64,000 nucleotides of DNA. It comes from Thermoplasmata archaeon (GTDB taxonomy: Archaea > Thermoplasmatota > Thermoplasmata > Lutacidiplasmatales > UBA184). How positions within the stretch are numbered: position 1 is the first letter of the stretch; every line of letters begins with the position of its first letter. The stretch covers positions 25,877 to 89,876 of the forward strand of contig JASHPK010000060.1 of assembly GCA_030038095.1 (NCBI GenBank). Direction: 5' to 3'. The notes below the pieces were generated by a model that was given only the letters and a program-made list of their open reading frames with translations, ran no database searches and was not told the origin of the DNA. The translations under genes and the position numbers were made by a program. Below, in pieces: positions 8,914-16,922 of this stretch.

Positions 8914-11376
8914 TCACTGGAAGTCGGCGAGCTTACGCGTCGTGGTCCGCCGCTTCGCCGGCTTCGAGAGCTCGGCGACCGGCGTGTCCAGCGTCGCGGG
9001 CGGTCCGGCGTCCGGAGCCGGTCCCGGAGTCTCTTCGCCTCCGAGGCGCTGTTGGTGGCTGCCCCGGAGCAGCGCGGCCGCGTCCCAGTCGAACACCTCA
9101 GTCACCCGGGCCAGGGTCTGGGCGACCCGGTCCGCATAGTACTCCCAGTCCGGCTCGCCCGTGAAGGGTCGGCCCTCGACCCACGGCTCGATCTCCTGGG
9201 GGGACTTGCGCGAGTTCGTGACGATCCAGGCGACCTTCATGCCGGGGATCACGTCGTAGCCCTCCTCGCGCAGGCGCTTGTACACCCGGAGGAACGGGAG
9301 GCCATCGCGCGTGGACTCGTTGTACTCGCTCTCCGCGCGGACCGTGCGCGCGATCACCAGCCGTTCCGGGGGAACCGCGTGCGAGCGCACGGCCTGCACG
9401 AGCTCCCGCGAGCGCCGGACGGCGCCGTCGGTGTCCCCCTTCAGGACGAGGTCGAACACCTCGAGCAAGCTGTCCGACTGGTAGTCGAACGCGTCCGTCC
9501 GGCGGGTCTCGTAGCCGCGGACGATCACCTCCTCTCGGGGCCAGATCGTCCGGCCGACGTAGCGTTTCTTGGCCCCGTGGGAGAAGAACGACTCGTACAC
9601 GGACTGGAACTCGAACGTGACGCCCTCGTGGGTGAACCGCTTCGCGATCGCTTCGCCGAACTCCCGGGAGCCGTCGAGGGTCGGCGTGGGGGACCGGACG
9701 AACACCGAGTCCGTGTCGGAGTAAACGACCTCGTGCCCGTCCTCCTCGAGGTCGCGGATGATCGACGTGATCGCCTCGCGGGCGAAGGCGGTGATCGCCG
9801 CCCCGATCTCCTTGTTCGTGAACCGGTAGAAGCTCGAGGCCAGCACCCCGTAGAACGAGTTCATCAGCACCTTCACCGCGTTCTGGAGGCCGTCGTAGTA
9901 CTCGCGCAGCTCGGGGGACGTGGCCGCGCGCTGCTCCGCCCGGAACCGGTCCCGGTCGGCGAGCAGCTGCTGGAGGATACCGGGGATGAGCCCCTTGCGC
10001 ACGTTCGGGGCGAGGAATCTCGCGCCCGACGGCGCCACCGTCGTCCCCTCGGGACTCAGGGTCGTGAAGCAGAGGTTGCGTGAGATGATGATCGAGGGAT
10101 ACATCGACTTGAAGTCGAGGACCACCACCCATCGGTAGATCCCCGGACGGATCGTGTGGACGTACCCGCCTTCGATCGGGTTCTCCCGACCGCCGAAATG
10201 GCTCGTCGGGACACCGACCTTCTCCTCGTCCGCGCGCGGGATGAGCAGGGCGTCGACGAACAGCGAGGTCCGGCCGTTCAGGCCCTCCTCGAGGGGGAGG
10301 TGCGCGACGGTCGCGAGGTCGGCCGCCTTCTCCAACGTGCGCAGCCGCTGGACGATGCGCAGCGCGAGCTCCGCGTCGTGCTCGCAGTACTCCATCACGC
10401 GCTCCCGGTCGCGGGCCCACTCTTGGTCGATGTTCCTTCGATCGACATCGAGCTTCGAGTCCCCGAGAAGCGTGCGGGCGACGAACTGCAGCGTCTCCTG
10501 CTTCGGGCGAAGCTCGCGTCGCGCGGACCACCAGGCGTCCGCGACGACCCGTCCCGAGATCTTCCAGAGCCGATCGCCCATCATCCGCGGGAAGGAGCGC
10601 TCGCGGCCGAGGGCGAGCCCCGCGAGGCCGAGCGCCTTCGCCCGTTCCTCGAGGAGGGGAAGGTCGTAGCCGCCGATGTTGTACCCCGTGATGACGTCGG
10701 GGTCGTCCTCGCTGACGACCCGGACGAACTCCTCGACGATCTCCCGCTCGGTCGAGCGACTGATGCGGAAGGAGCGCCGGTCCTGGCCCCCTCCCTCGGC
10801 GACCCCGCAGATCGTGAAGATCGTCCGCTCGCGGATCGCGTTCTCGATGTCGAACGAGAGGACCCGCAGCGAGGGTCGGAACGCCGGAGCGGACCGGATG
10901 TCCCGGCCCTCGTCCCGGACGACGCGGACGACGTTCGGGATCGTGTAGCGCGTCCGCACGTCGTCCGGCTCGTCCTCGGCCTCGAAGGCGAGGTAGAGCC
11001 CCAGGTGCTTGTCGTACAGGAAGCGGTGCACGAACGGGATGTCGCACGCGAGGACGCTTCCCTCATCGCCCCGGCGACGGTACCGGTCCCGGTACTCCGG
11101 AACGAGGAATGGCCGGTGGAGGGTCACCCGGATCGCTTTGCGATCGGCCCCGGCGACCCACGTGGTGATGTCGTCGAAGGAGATGATCTCGGGGTCCGCT
11201 TTCAGCTGGGCTCGGACCTCGGGCGTGGGATCCGTCACCACAAAGTAGGGTCGGAAGCCGTAGTACCGGGCGACCATCGGGTCGCCGCCGCGCGTACGGC
11301 CGAAGAGCTCGAGCACGACCTCGTCGCCGACGGTCTCGTACGAGCCCTCGAGCAAAAACAGCTCGACCGTGCGCAC
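8914..11376 (-). CDS. polB: Family B DNA polymerase
   Basis: Replicative-type family B DNA polymerase with proofreading, 820 residues. The exonuclease motifs are LSFDIE (about residue 176), GYNIGGYDLP (about 233) and YCEHDAEL (about 332). Polymerase motif A is DFKSMYPSI (about 422), motif B is KVLMNSFYG (about 504) and motif C is YSDTDS (about 554). Motif C has Ser where YGDTDS is usual, but both aspartates are kept. The start is GTG 11376: a TATAAC box centred about 25 bases upstream fits a leaderless message beginning there. A TTG two codons earlier (11382) is the alternative. Confidence 0.95.
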   Translation of the reverse strand: MRTVELFLLEGSYETVGDEVVLELFGRTRGGDPMVARYYGFRPYFVVTDPTPEVRAQLKADPEIISFDDITTWVAGADRKAIRVTLHRPFLVPEYRDRYRRRGDEGSVLACDIPFVHRFLYDKHLGLYLAFEAEDEPDDVRTRYTIPNVVRVVRDEGRDIRSAPAFRPSLRVLSFDIENAIRERTIFTICGVAEGGGQDRRSFRISRSTEREIVEEFVRVVSEDDPDVITGYNIGGYDLPLLEERAKALGLAGLALGRERSFPRMMGDRLWKISGRVVADAWWSARRELRPKQETLQFVARTLLGDSKLDVDRRNIDQEWARDRERVMEYCEHDAELALRIVQRLRTLEKAADLATVAHLPLEEGLNGRTSLFVDALLIPRADEEKVGVPTSHFGGRENPIEGGYVHTIRPGIYRWVVVLDFKSMYPSIIISRNLCFTTLSPEGTTVAPSGARFLAPNVRKGLIPGILQQLLADRDRFRAEQRAATSPELREYYDGLQNAVKVLMNSFYGVLASSFYRFTNKEIGAAITAFAREAITSIIRDLEEDGHEVVYSDTDSVFVRSPTPTLDGSREFGEAIAKRFTHEGVTFEFQSVYESFFSHGAKKRYVGRTIWPREEVIVRGYETRRTDAFDYQSDSLLEVFDLVLKGDTDGAVRRSRELVQAVRSHAVPPERLVIARTVRAESEYNESTRDGLPFLRVYKRLREEGYDVIPGMKVAWIVTNSRKSPQEIEPWVEGRPFTGEPDWEYYADRVAQTLARVTEVFDWDAAALLRGSHQQRLGGEETPGPAPDAGPPATLDTPVAELSKPAKRRTTTRKLADFQ

Positions 11377-11397
11377 GCTCAAGCGAGCCCGACCCCC

Positions 11398-11403
11398 GTT
11401 ATA
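11398..11403 (-). promoter_or_regulatory. TATA box of the DNA polymerase gene
   Basis: TATAAC on the minus strand, centred about 25 bases before GTG 11376, is the spacing expected of an archaeal promoter driving a leaderless mRNA. It sits in the 32-base gap after the uracil-DNA glycosylase stop. Confidence 0.55.
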
Positions 11404-11408
11404 GGGGT

Positions 11409-12047
11409 TTATCCCGCGATGAGCCAGCGCCCGAGGGCATCGACGTCATGCTCCCACCGTTCGGTGAGCCGGCGCGAACGGAGGGCCGCGGCGGGATGGA
11501 TGAGCGGGAAGAGCCACCGGGGCCCGACGGTCCTCGGCACACCAGCGGCCTCGAGGACCGGTGGCGCGCGCGGATCAAGGGCCCGGAGCGCGGAGGCTCC
11601 GAGGGTCACGAGGCCGTTTGGTCGGAGGAGGGCGAGCTGCCGGTCGAGGAACGGCCGGCACGTGTGCGCGGCCGCTCGATCGAACCGGTTCGAAGGCGGC
11701 CGGCACTTGAGCAGGTTCAGCACTCCCCAATCCGACGGGGCGAGCCCGATTCGGGCGATCGCGGCGTCGAGTCGGCGTCCCGATCGGCCGACGAACGGGA
11801 TCCCGGCCCGGTCCTCGGCGGCCCCCGGCGCCTCGCCGACGAACACGACCCGGGGCGAAAGCGTACCTCGGTAGACGACGGCGTGGGTCCGCCTCGAACC
11901 GAGGGGACAGCGACGGCAGGCGTGGATCTCCCGGGCGAGTCGATCCCACGCCGCGCGACGGCCGGATTCGGCCGAAGGAACGGGGTCCGTGGCCTCTCGG
12001 CGGATGCGGGGTACCTCGCGCATTCCACTCGTTCCCGGACCGCCCAT
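11409..12047 (-). CDS. Uracil-DNA glycosylase, family 4 (Fe-S)
   Basis: Family 4 (thermophile-type) uracil-DNA glycosylase, which removes deaminated cytosine. Four cysteines in the family arrangement would hold a [4Fe-4S] cluster: CRRC near the N-terminus, KCRPP and HTCRPF. Active-site motifs are GEAPGAAED with PFVGRSGR, and the C-terminal HPAAALR. The start is uncertain: ATG 12047 is the first ATG after the TATA element at 12091, while ATG 12023 gives a shorter N-terminus closer to the family. It lies just upstream of the polymerase in the same direction, a sensible replication/repair pairing. Confidence 0.9.
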   Translation of the reverse strand: MGGPGTSGMREVPRIRREATDPVPSAESGRRAAWDRLAREIHACRRCPLGSRRTHAVVYRGTLSPRVVFVGEAPGAAEDRAGIPFVGRSGRRLDAAIARIGLAPSDWGVLNLLKCRPPSNRFDRAAAHTCRPFLDRQLALLRPNGLVTLGASALRALDPRAPPVLEAAGVPRTVGPRWLFPLIHPAAALRSRRLTERWEHDVDALGRWLIAG

Positions 12048-12090
12048 TCTCCCGAGAAACCGCCCCCTCGAGGCGGACGCGGCACGGACC

Positions 12091-12097
12091 TTAAATA
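12091..12097. promoter_or_regulatory. TATA box between rpsL and uracil-DNA glycosylase
   Basis: TTAAATA is the only AT-rich stretch in the 80-base divergent gap. It is centred 34 bases before rpsL ATG 12128 and about 47 before glycosylase ATG 12047. It is clearly placed for rpsL and possibly read in both directions. Confidence 0.55.
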
Positions 12098-12127
12098 GGG
12101 CCACCCTTCTGCTCGGCCCCTCCGCCG

Positions 12128-12562
12128 ATGTCACCCCCTTCCGGACTCCATACCGCCGGTCGGCTCGCCACGCTCCGCCAGCGGCGACGCTGGTCGGATC
12201 GCTACTACAAGCGACGGACCCTCCATCTCAAGGAGCGTTCCGACCCGCTCGAAGGGGCCCCGCAGGCCCGAGGGATCGTGATCGAGAAGGTCGGCGTCGA
12301 AGCCAAGCAGCCGAACTCCGCGATCCGCAAGTGCATCAAGGTCCAGCTCATCAAGAACGGCCGGCAGGTGACCGCGTTCGCCGTGGGCGACGGCGCCATC
12401 AACTTCATCGATGAGCACGACGAGGTGCTCGTCGAGGGGATCGGGGGCCGGATGGGCCGGTCGTACGGGGACATCCCCGGCGTCCGCTACAAGGTGATCC
12501 AGGTGAACGGTGTCTCGCTCGACGAGCTCGTGCGCGGGCGCAAGGAGAAGCCGGCCCGATGA
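12128..12562 (+). CDS. rpsL: 30S ribosomal protein S12 (uS12)
   Basis: uS12, 144 residues, forms part of the decoding centre. The signature segments [28 protein letters not shown] and the C-terminal [17 protein letters not shown] match archaeal S12. Residues 1-20 differ from the usual basic N-terminus and carry the arginine-rich stretch [14 protein letters not shown]. It is the first gene of the rpsL-rpsG-EF-2 cluster, which keeps the classic str-operon order. Its stop overlaps the rpsG start (ATGA), implying coupled translation. Confidence 0.97.
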   Translation: MSPPSGLHTAGRLATLRQRRRWSDRYYKRRTLHLKERSDPLEGAPQARGIVIEKVGVEAKQPNSAIRKCIKVQLIKNGRQVTAFAVGDGAINFIDEHDEVLVEGIGGRMGRSYGDIPGVRYKVIQVNGVSLDELVRGRKEKPAR

Positions 12563-13221
12563 GCTCGAACCCCGAGTCGCTGCGCCCGCCCGAGCCCTCC
12601 ACCGAGGAGACCGGGCCGGTCGTCCAGCGCCCCCAGCCGCCTCCTCCGCCCCCGTTCCCGGTGCCGCCCCTGTTCGGGAAGTACCCATTCGAAGGCGTCA
12701 CGGTCCACGACCCGGGGCTGCTGCCCTACCTCTACCTGCATCCGGTCTATGCCCCGCACAGCGAGGGCCGGCTCGCGGGGAAGCCGTTCCTCAAGACTCG
12801 GATGCATCTCGTCGAGCGGCTCGCGAACCACCTGATGAAGGGCGGGAATTTCACCGGGAAGAAGTCGAAGGCTCTCGCGACCGTCCGAAAGGCCTTCGCC
12901 GAGCTGGCGGAGAAGGAAGGCAAGAACCCGCTCCAGCTCCTCGTCGACGCCGTGGAGAACGCGGCGCCGCGCGAGGAGGTGACCCGGCTCCAGTTCGGCG
13001 GGATCTCGGTCCCGCGGGCCGTGGACGCATCCCCGGCACGCCGCCTCAACGTGGCGATCCGCAATCTTGCGCTCGGCGCGATCCAGGCGTCCCACAAGTC
13101 GACCAAGCCGATCCACTCCTGTCTCGCGGACGAGATCCGTCTCGCGGCCAAGGGCGACCTGACCTCCTTCGCCGTCGGCCGGAAGGAAGAGGTCGAGCGG
13201 GTCGCGCAGTCCGCCCGCTAG
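12559..13221 (+). CDS. rpsG: 30S ribosomal protein S7 (uS7) with proline-rich N-terminus
   Basis: uS7, 220 residues, nucleates assembly of the 30S head. The conserved core begins at [17 protein letters not shown] (about residue 38) and includes [16 protein letters not shown] and [19 protein letters not shown]. Ahead of it is a ~37-residue extension rich in proline (about nine of residues 26-37 are Pro), longer than usual for archaeal S7. ATG 12559 overlaps the rpsL stop by four bases. The extension is in the same high-GC codon style, so it looks genuine. Confidence 0.96.
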   Translation: MSSNPESLRPPEPSTEETGPVVQRPQPPPPPPFPVPPLFGKYPFEGVTVHDPGLLPYLYLHPVYAPHSEGRLAGKPFLKTRMHLVERLANHLMKGGNFTGKKSKALATVRKAFAELAEKEGKNPLQLLVDAVENAAPREEVTRLQFGGISVPRAVDASPARRLNVAIRNLALGAIQASHKSTKPIHSCLADEIRLAAKGDLTSFAVGRKEEVERVAQSAR

Positions 13222-13242
13222 GGGCGGAGGAAGAGCGAGAGC

Positions 13243-15444
13243 ATGACCCACATCCGAGCCGAGCTGGCGAAGGCCATCCCCGAGATGATGCGGAACGTCG
13301 ACCGCATCCGCAACATCGGGATCGTGGCCCACATCCACCACGGGAAGACGACCCTGTCGGACAACCTGCTCGCGGCCGCCGGCATGATCTCGAACGAGCT
13401 CGCGGGCAAGCAGCTCCTGCTGAACTTCGATGAGCAGGAGCAGGCGCGCCTCCTCACGATCAACAACGCGGACGTCACGATCGTCCACGAGTTCGAGGGC
13501 GAGCAGCATCTCATCAACCTCATCGACACCCCGGGCCACGTCGACTTCGGCGGGGACGTCACGCGGGCGATGCGGGCGGTCGACGGCGCGATCGTCGTCG
13601 TCTGCGCGGTCGAGGGGGTGATGGCGCAGACCGAGACCGTGCTCCGGCAAGCGCTCCGCGAGAAGGTGAAGCCGGTCCTGTTCATCAACAAGGTCGACCG
13701 CGCGATCAAGGAGCTCCAGCTCGGCTCCGACGCGCTCCAGAAGCGGTTCACGACGATCATCACCGAGGTCAACGAGCTCATCCGTCGGATGGCTCCCGAG
13801 GAGTTCGTCGACGAGTGGAGCGTCGATCCGCGGGACGGGTCGGTCGCCTTCGGCTCCGGCTACGACAACTGGGCGATCAGCGTGCCGTACATGCAGAGGA
13901 CCGGCGTCAAGTTCCCCGACATCATCAACTACGTCTCGACCGGCCGGACGAAGGAGATCGCCCAGCGCGCCCGCATCAACGACGTCGTCTTCGACATGGT
14001 CGTGCGCCACCTTCCGAGCCCCAAGGTCGCGCAGAAGTACCGGATCCCGAACATCTGGAAGGGGGACATCGGCTCCTCAGTCGGCCAGGCGATGGTCTCG
14101 ACCGATACCGAGGGCCCGACCGCGTTCATGGTCACCGACATCACGATGGACCCGAACGCGGGGGAGATCGCGACCGGGCGCGTCTTCTCCGGCAAGCTGC
14201 AGAAAGGGATGGAGCTCAACATCGTCGGGACCAAGATCAAAAACCGGATCCAGCACGTCTCGCTCTTCATGGGTCCCGAGCGGCTGATGGTCGACGAGGT
14301 CACCGCCGGGAACATCGGGGCGGTCATCGGCCTCACGGACGCCTTTGCCGGGACGACGACCTCCACCGATCCCGCGATGGTCCCCTTCGAGGAGATCCGT
14401 CACGTTTCCGAGCCCGTCGTCACCGTGGCGATCGAGCCGAAGCGCATGGCGGACCTACCGAAGCTGATCGAGACGATGCGCAAGGTCGCGAAGGAGGACG
14501 CGAGCTTGCGCGTCGAGATCAACCAGGAGACGGGGGAGCACCTCCTCTCGGGGATGGGCGAGCTCCACCTCGAGATCACCCAGTACCGGATCATCAACGA
14601 CTACAAGGTCGAGATCGAGGCGTCGAAGCCGATCGTGGTCTACCGGGAGGTCGTGAAGCATCCGGGCGGGCCCTTCGAGGGAAAGTCCCCCAACAAGCAC
14701 AACCGTTTCTACTTCGAGGTCGAGCCGCTCCCGGAGGCGGTCGTCCAGGCGATCGGCGAAGGGGAGATCCCGCAGGGCAAGTCGTTCAAGGACACGAAGA
14801 CGCTCGTGACGAAGCTCGAGGCGCTCGGGATCCCGCGCGACGAGGGTCGGGGGCTCATCGCCGTCGAGGGCCGGAACATCCTCTTCGACGTCACGAAGGG
14901 GATCCAGTACCTCAACGAGACGATGGACCTCATCATCGACGCGTTCAAAGAGGCGATGAACCGCGGGCCGCTCGCGAACGAGAAGGTCTACGGGCTCAAG
15001 GTCCGGCTCGTCGACGCGAAGCTGCACGAGGACTCGATCCACCGCGGGCCTGCCCAGACGATCCCGGCCGCGCGGTCGGGAATCTACGGCGCGATGGTCC
15101 TCGGGGACCGGCTCCTCCTCGAGCCGTTCCAGAAGGTCACCGTGAACGTCCCCCAGGAGGTCCTCGCGGGCGCGACCCGCGAGCTCCAGCGGCGACGCGG
15201 GGAGATCCTCGACATGACGAGCGTCGGCGACCTTCAGACCGTCGTCGCGAAGAGCCCGGTCGCCGAGATGTTCGGGTTCGCCTCCGATATCCGCAGTGCG
15301 ACGGCGGGTAAAGTGCTCTGGGCCACCGAGTCGATGGGCTTCGAACCGGTGCCGCCCGACCTCCAGCCGAAGGTCGTCGCCGAGGTGCGGCAGCGTCGGG
15401 GGCTCAAACCCGAGCCGTACGACGCGAGCTACTACGCCGGCTAG
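13243..15444 (+). CDS. fusA: Elongation factor 2
   Basis: Archaeal EF-2, 733 residues, the translocation GTPase. G1 reads AHIHHGKTT with His32 where almost all translational GTPases have Asp. Switch I reads EQARLLTINNADV (Arg and Thr kept, usual GI replaced by LL). G3 DTPGHVDFGGDV and G4 NKVDR are normal. The diphthamide site is intact: His600 in SIHRGPAQ. The length and domain order are complete, so this is probably the working factor. It lies 21 bases after rpsG. Its 3' end is partly duplicated just downstream (15490-15580). Confidence 0.97.
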   Translation: MTHIRAELAKAIPEMMRNVDRIRNIGIVAHIHHGKTTLSDNLLAAAGMISNELAGKQLLLNFDEQEQARLLTINNADVTIVHEFEGEQHLINLIDTPGHVDFGGDVTRAMRAVDGAIVVVCAVEGVMAQTETVLRQALREKVKPVLFINKVDRAIKELQLGSDALQKRFTTIITEVNELIRRMAPEEFVDEWSVDPRDGSVAFGSGYDNWAISVPYMQRTGVKFPDIINYVSTGRTKEIAQRARINDVVFDMVVRHLPSPKVAQKYRIPNIWKGDIGSSVGQAMVSTDTEGPTAFMVTDITMDPNAGEIATGRVFSGKLQKGMELNIVGTKIKNRIQHVSLFMGPERLMVDEVTAGNIGAVIGLTDAFAGTTTSTDPAMVPFEEIRHVSEPVVTVAIEPKRMADLPKLIETMRKVAKEDASLRVEINQETGEHLLSGMGELHLEITQYRIINDYKVEIEASKPIVVYREVVKHPGGPFEGKSPNKHNRFYFEVEPLPEAVVQAIGEGEIPQGKSFKDTKTLVTKLEALGIPRDEGRGLIAVEGRNILFDVTKGIQYLNETMDLIIDAFKEAMNRGPLANEKVYGLKVRLVDAKLHEDSIHRGPAQTIPAARSGIYGAMVLGDRLLLEPFQKVTVNVPQEVLAGATRELQRRRGEILDMTSVGDLQTVVAKSPVAEMFGFASDIRSATAGKVLWATESMGFEPVPPDLQPKVVAEVRQRRGLKPEPYDASYYAG

Positions 15445-15462
15445 CGGCGGTCCGCACCGAGT

Positions 15463-15481
15463 CTACTACGGCGTGTAGTAG
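15463..15481. repeat. 19-base dyad, copy 1 (CTACTAC-N5-GTAGTAG)
   Basis: A perfect 7-base inverted repeat around a 5-base centre GGCGT, beginning 18 bases after the EF-2 stop. The same arms recur at 15555 and 16208 with different centres. It could be a protein operator or an RNA hairpin in the EF-2 3' UTR. Confidence 0.7.
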
Positions 15482-15554
15482 CTCTGAGGGGGGCTCAAAC
15501 CCCCAGGCGTCCGACGCGGGCTACTATGCCGGCTAGCGGCCGTGCGCACCGAAC

Positions 15555-15573
15555 CTACTACGGCACGTAGTAG
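15555..15573. repeat. 19-base dyad, copy 2 (CTACTAC-N5-GTAGTAG)
   Basis: Identical arms to copy 1 with centre GGCAC. It lies inside the second unit of the tandem duplication, about 90 bases upstream of the FMN-binding protein start (15663). Confidence 0.7.
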
Positions 15574-15662
15574 CTCCGGGGGAGGCTCGGCCCCTCAGCC
15601 CCGTTCGACGCCTGCCCCGCGAACGTATAGGGCCGTGGGTCCATGGGCGAGCGCCTGGGTCC

Positions 15663-16133
15663 ATGGAGGTCCACCGGAACGACCGGGCGCAGTTCGACCT
15701 CGAGGAATTCTTGGGCCGGCCGCTCCTCGCTCACGTCGCGTCGTTTTCCGACGCCGGCCCCCGAAGCTCCCTCTTCTGGTATCTCTGGGAGGACGCCGCG
15801 CTCTGGATGATTCTCGAGGAGGGCTTCAACACCCTCCAGGAGCGGATCCGGGCCGATCCGCGCGTCGCCGTCGGGTTCGCGGACTTCGACCCGGCGACGG
15901 GGTTCCTGCAGCACGTGAGCGTGCGGGGGACCGCCTCGCTCGAGCCGTGGGACGACGAGCGCGCGGGACGCCTCCTTCGCCGCTACTACTGCCAGCTTCA
16001 GGACTACCGGGAGGCGGCCCCCCACCTGGGAGAGGAGGTGCGAGGAGCTCACCCGATGCTCTTCCTGCGGATTCATCCGGAGTCCGTGTTCCTGAGGGAA
16101 CAGAGCTACCGGGATCAAGTGCTTCGAGGGTGA
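15663..16133 (+). CDS. Pyridoxamine 5'-phosphate oxidase-like FMN-binding protein
   Basis: 156-residue protein with the split-barrel flavin-binding fold of the PNPOx-like family. Visible cues are GRPLLAHVASFSDAGPRSSL at the N-terminus, the SLFWYLWEDAALWMIL strand pair, the helix NTLQERIRADPRVAV, and DFDPATGFLQHVSVRG. Members reduce or oxidise varied substrates with FMN or F420, so the substrate is open. CGTATAG about 35 bases upstream is a possible promoter. Dyad copies 1 and 2 lie upstream and copy 3 downstream, which singles this gene out as a possible regulatory target. Confidence 0.8.
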   Translation: MEVHRNDRAQFDLEEFLGRPLLAHVASFSDAGPRSSLFWYLWEDAALWMILEEGFNTLQERIRADPRVAVGFADFDPATGFLQHVSVRGTASLEPWDDERAGRLLRRYYCQLQDYREAAPHLGEEVRGAHPMLFLRIHPESVFLREQSYRDQVLRG

Positions 16134-16207
16134 TGCGCGACCCCGCCGGCGGCACGCTAGGCTCCGGTGCTCCCCGAAGGGAGGCTTCGTCCGAGCGTCG
16201 CTAGGAC

Positions 16208-16226
16208 CTACTACGATCTGTAGTAG
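16208..16226. repeat. 19-base dyad, copy 3 (CTACTAC-N5-GTAGTAG)
   Basis: Same arms as copies 1 and 2 with centre GATCT, but outside the tandem duplication. It lies in the 112-base convergent gap between the FMN-binding protein and Ogt. All three copies are followed by CT. Confidence 0.7.
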
Positions 16227-16245
16227 CTTACCGGCGCCGAACGCG

Positions 16246-16875
16246 CTATTTCCCCGGCGCCGGCGCGGCGGCCCGCCTCGCCGAGGCCGGTCGCTTCGCG
16301 CTTCGAGCCGGCTCGTCCAGCTCATCGAGGGTGCGCTGCCCCCGTCCCTTCGGTCCGTCGGCGGTCCGCGAACGGATCGGCCAGGCTCCCTCGTGGTCGA
16401 GCAGCCAGCGCTTCCGCCAGAGACCGAGACCGAAGCCGGTGATCGATCCCCCCACGCCGATCACCCGATGGCACGGGATGACGATCGGGATCGGGTTCCG
16501 GTGCATCGCTCCGCCGACCGCACGGGCGGCCCCCGGGAACCCGGCGCGCCGGGCCAGCTCCCCGTACGTCACGGTCCGGCCCCCCGGCACCTCCCGAAGG
16601 GCCCTCCAGACCGCCCGGTCGAACGTGCTCACGGTGTCGGGATCGACCTCGACGTCGAAGTCCTTCCGATCGCCCCGAAAGTACTCCTGGAGCTGCCGCG
16701 GCGGACTGCCGGCGGGGTAGGGGGCCTTGCGACGCACCGCCCCCGCGGGGACCCCGGTCTGGTCGACCCCGTGTTCGAGGAGGTCGACGACGCGCACCGT
16801 GGAGCCCTGGTAGGCGATGCGGAACAACCCGATGGGGGTCGCCACGTCCGTCACTTCGATGGACGCTTCGGGCAT
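16246..16875 (-). CDS. ogt: Methylated-DNA--protein-cysteine methyltransferase
   Basis: O6-alkylguanine-DNA alkyltransferase (209 residues), a suicide repair protein that transfers the alkyl group to its own cysteine. The active-site block NPIPIVIPCHRVIGVGG (about residues 134-150) and the preceding FPGAARAVGGAMHRN match the family. The C-terminus adds ~45 Arg/Ala-rich residues beyond the usual end (WLLDHEG), perhaps a DNA-contacting tail. ATG 16875 lies about 27 bases after a GATAAGG box, consistent with a leaderless mRNA. Confidence 0.93.
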   Translation of the reverse strand: MPEASIEVTDVATPIGLFRIAYQGSTVRVVDLLEHGVDQTGVPAGAVRRKAPYPAGSPPRQLQEYFRGDRKDFDVEVDPDTVSTFDRAVWRALREVPGGRTVTYGELARRAGFPGAARAVGGAMHRNPIPIVIPCHRVIGVGGSITGFGLGLWRKRWLLDHEGAWPIRSRTADGPKGRGQRTLDELDEPARSAKRPASARRAAAPAPGK

Positions 16876-16922
16876 CGTCCGGGGACCGGCGAGCGCCCTT
16901 ATCTCGGTTTCAACCGGGGCCC

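Larger units (their letters stand above)
15399..15580 (+). repeat. Tandem ~91-base duplication of the EF-2 gene 3' end
   Basis: Unit 1 (15399-15489) holds the last codons and stop of the EF-2 gene plus a downstream hairpin. Unit 2 (15490-15580) repeats it with about four-fifths identity, including GGGGCTCAAACCC, CGACGCG, GCCGGCTAGCGG, CGCACCGA and the hairpin arms. One extra base puts unit 2 out of frame. A weaker third echo follows at about 15583-15620 (GGCTCGGCCCCTCAG). Likely a tandem duplication now decaying. Confidence 0.75.

Noticed and set aside
15399..15580. attL/attR of an integrated element
   Set aside because: The repeats are directly adjacent with nothing between them and no integrase is present; kept only as a tandem duplication.
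15463..16226. CRISPR array from the repeated CTACTAC dyads
   Set aside because: Only three copies with unequal spacing, a gene between copies, and no unique equal-length spacers.
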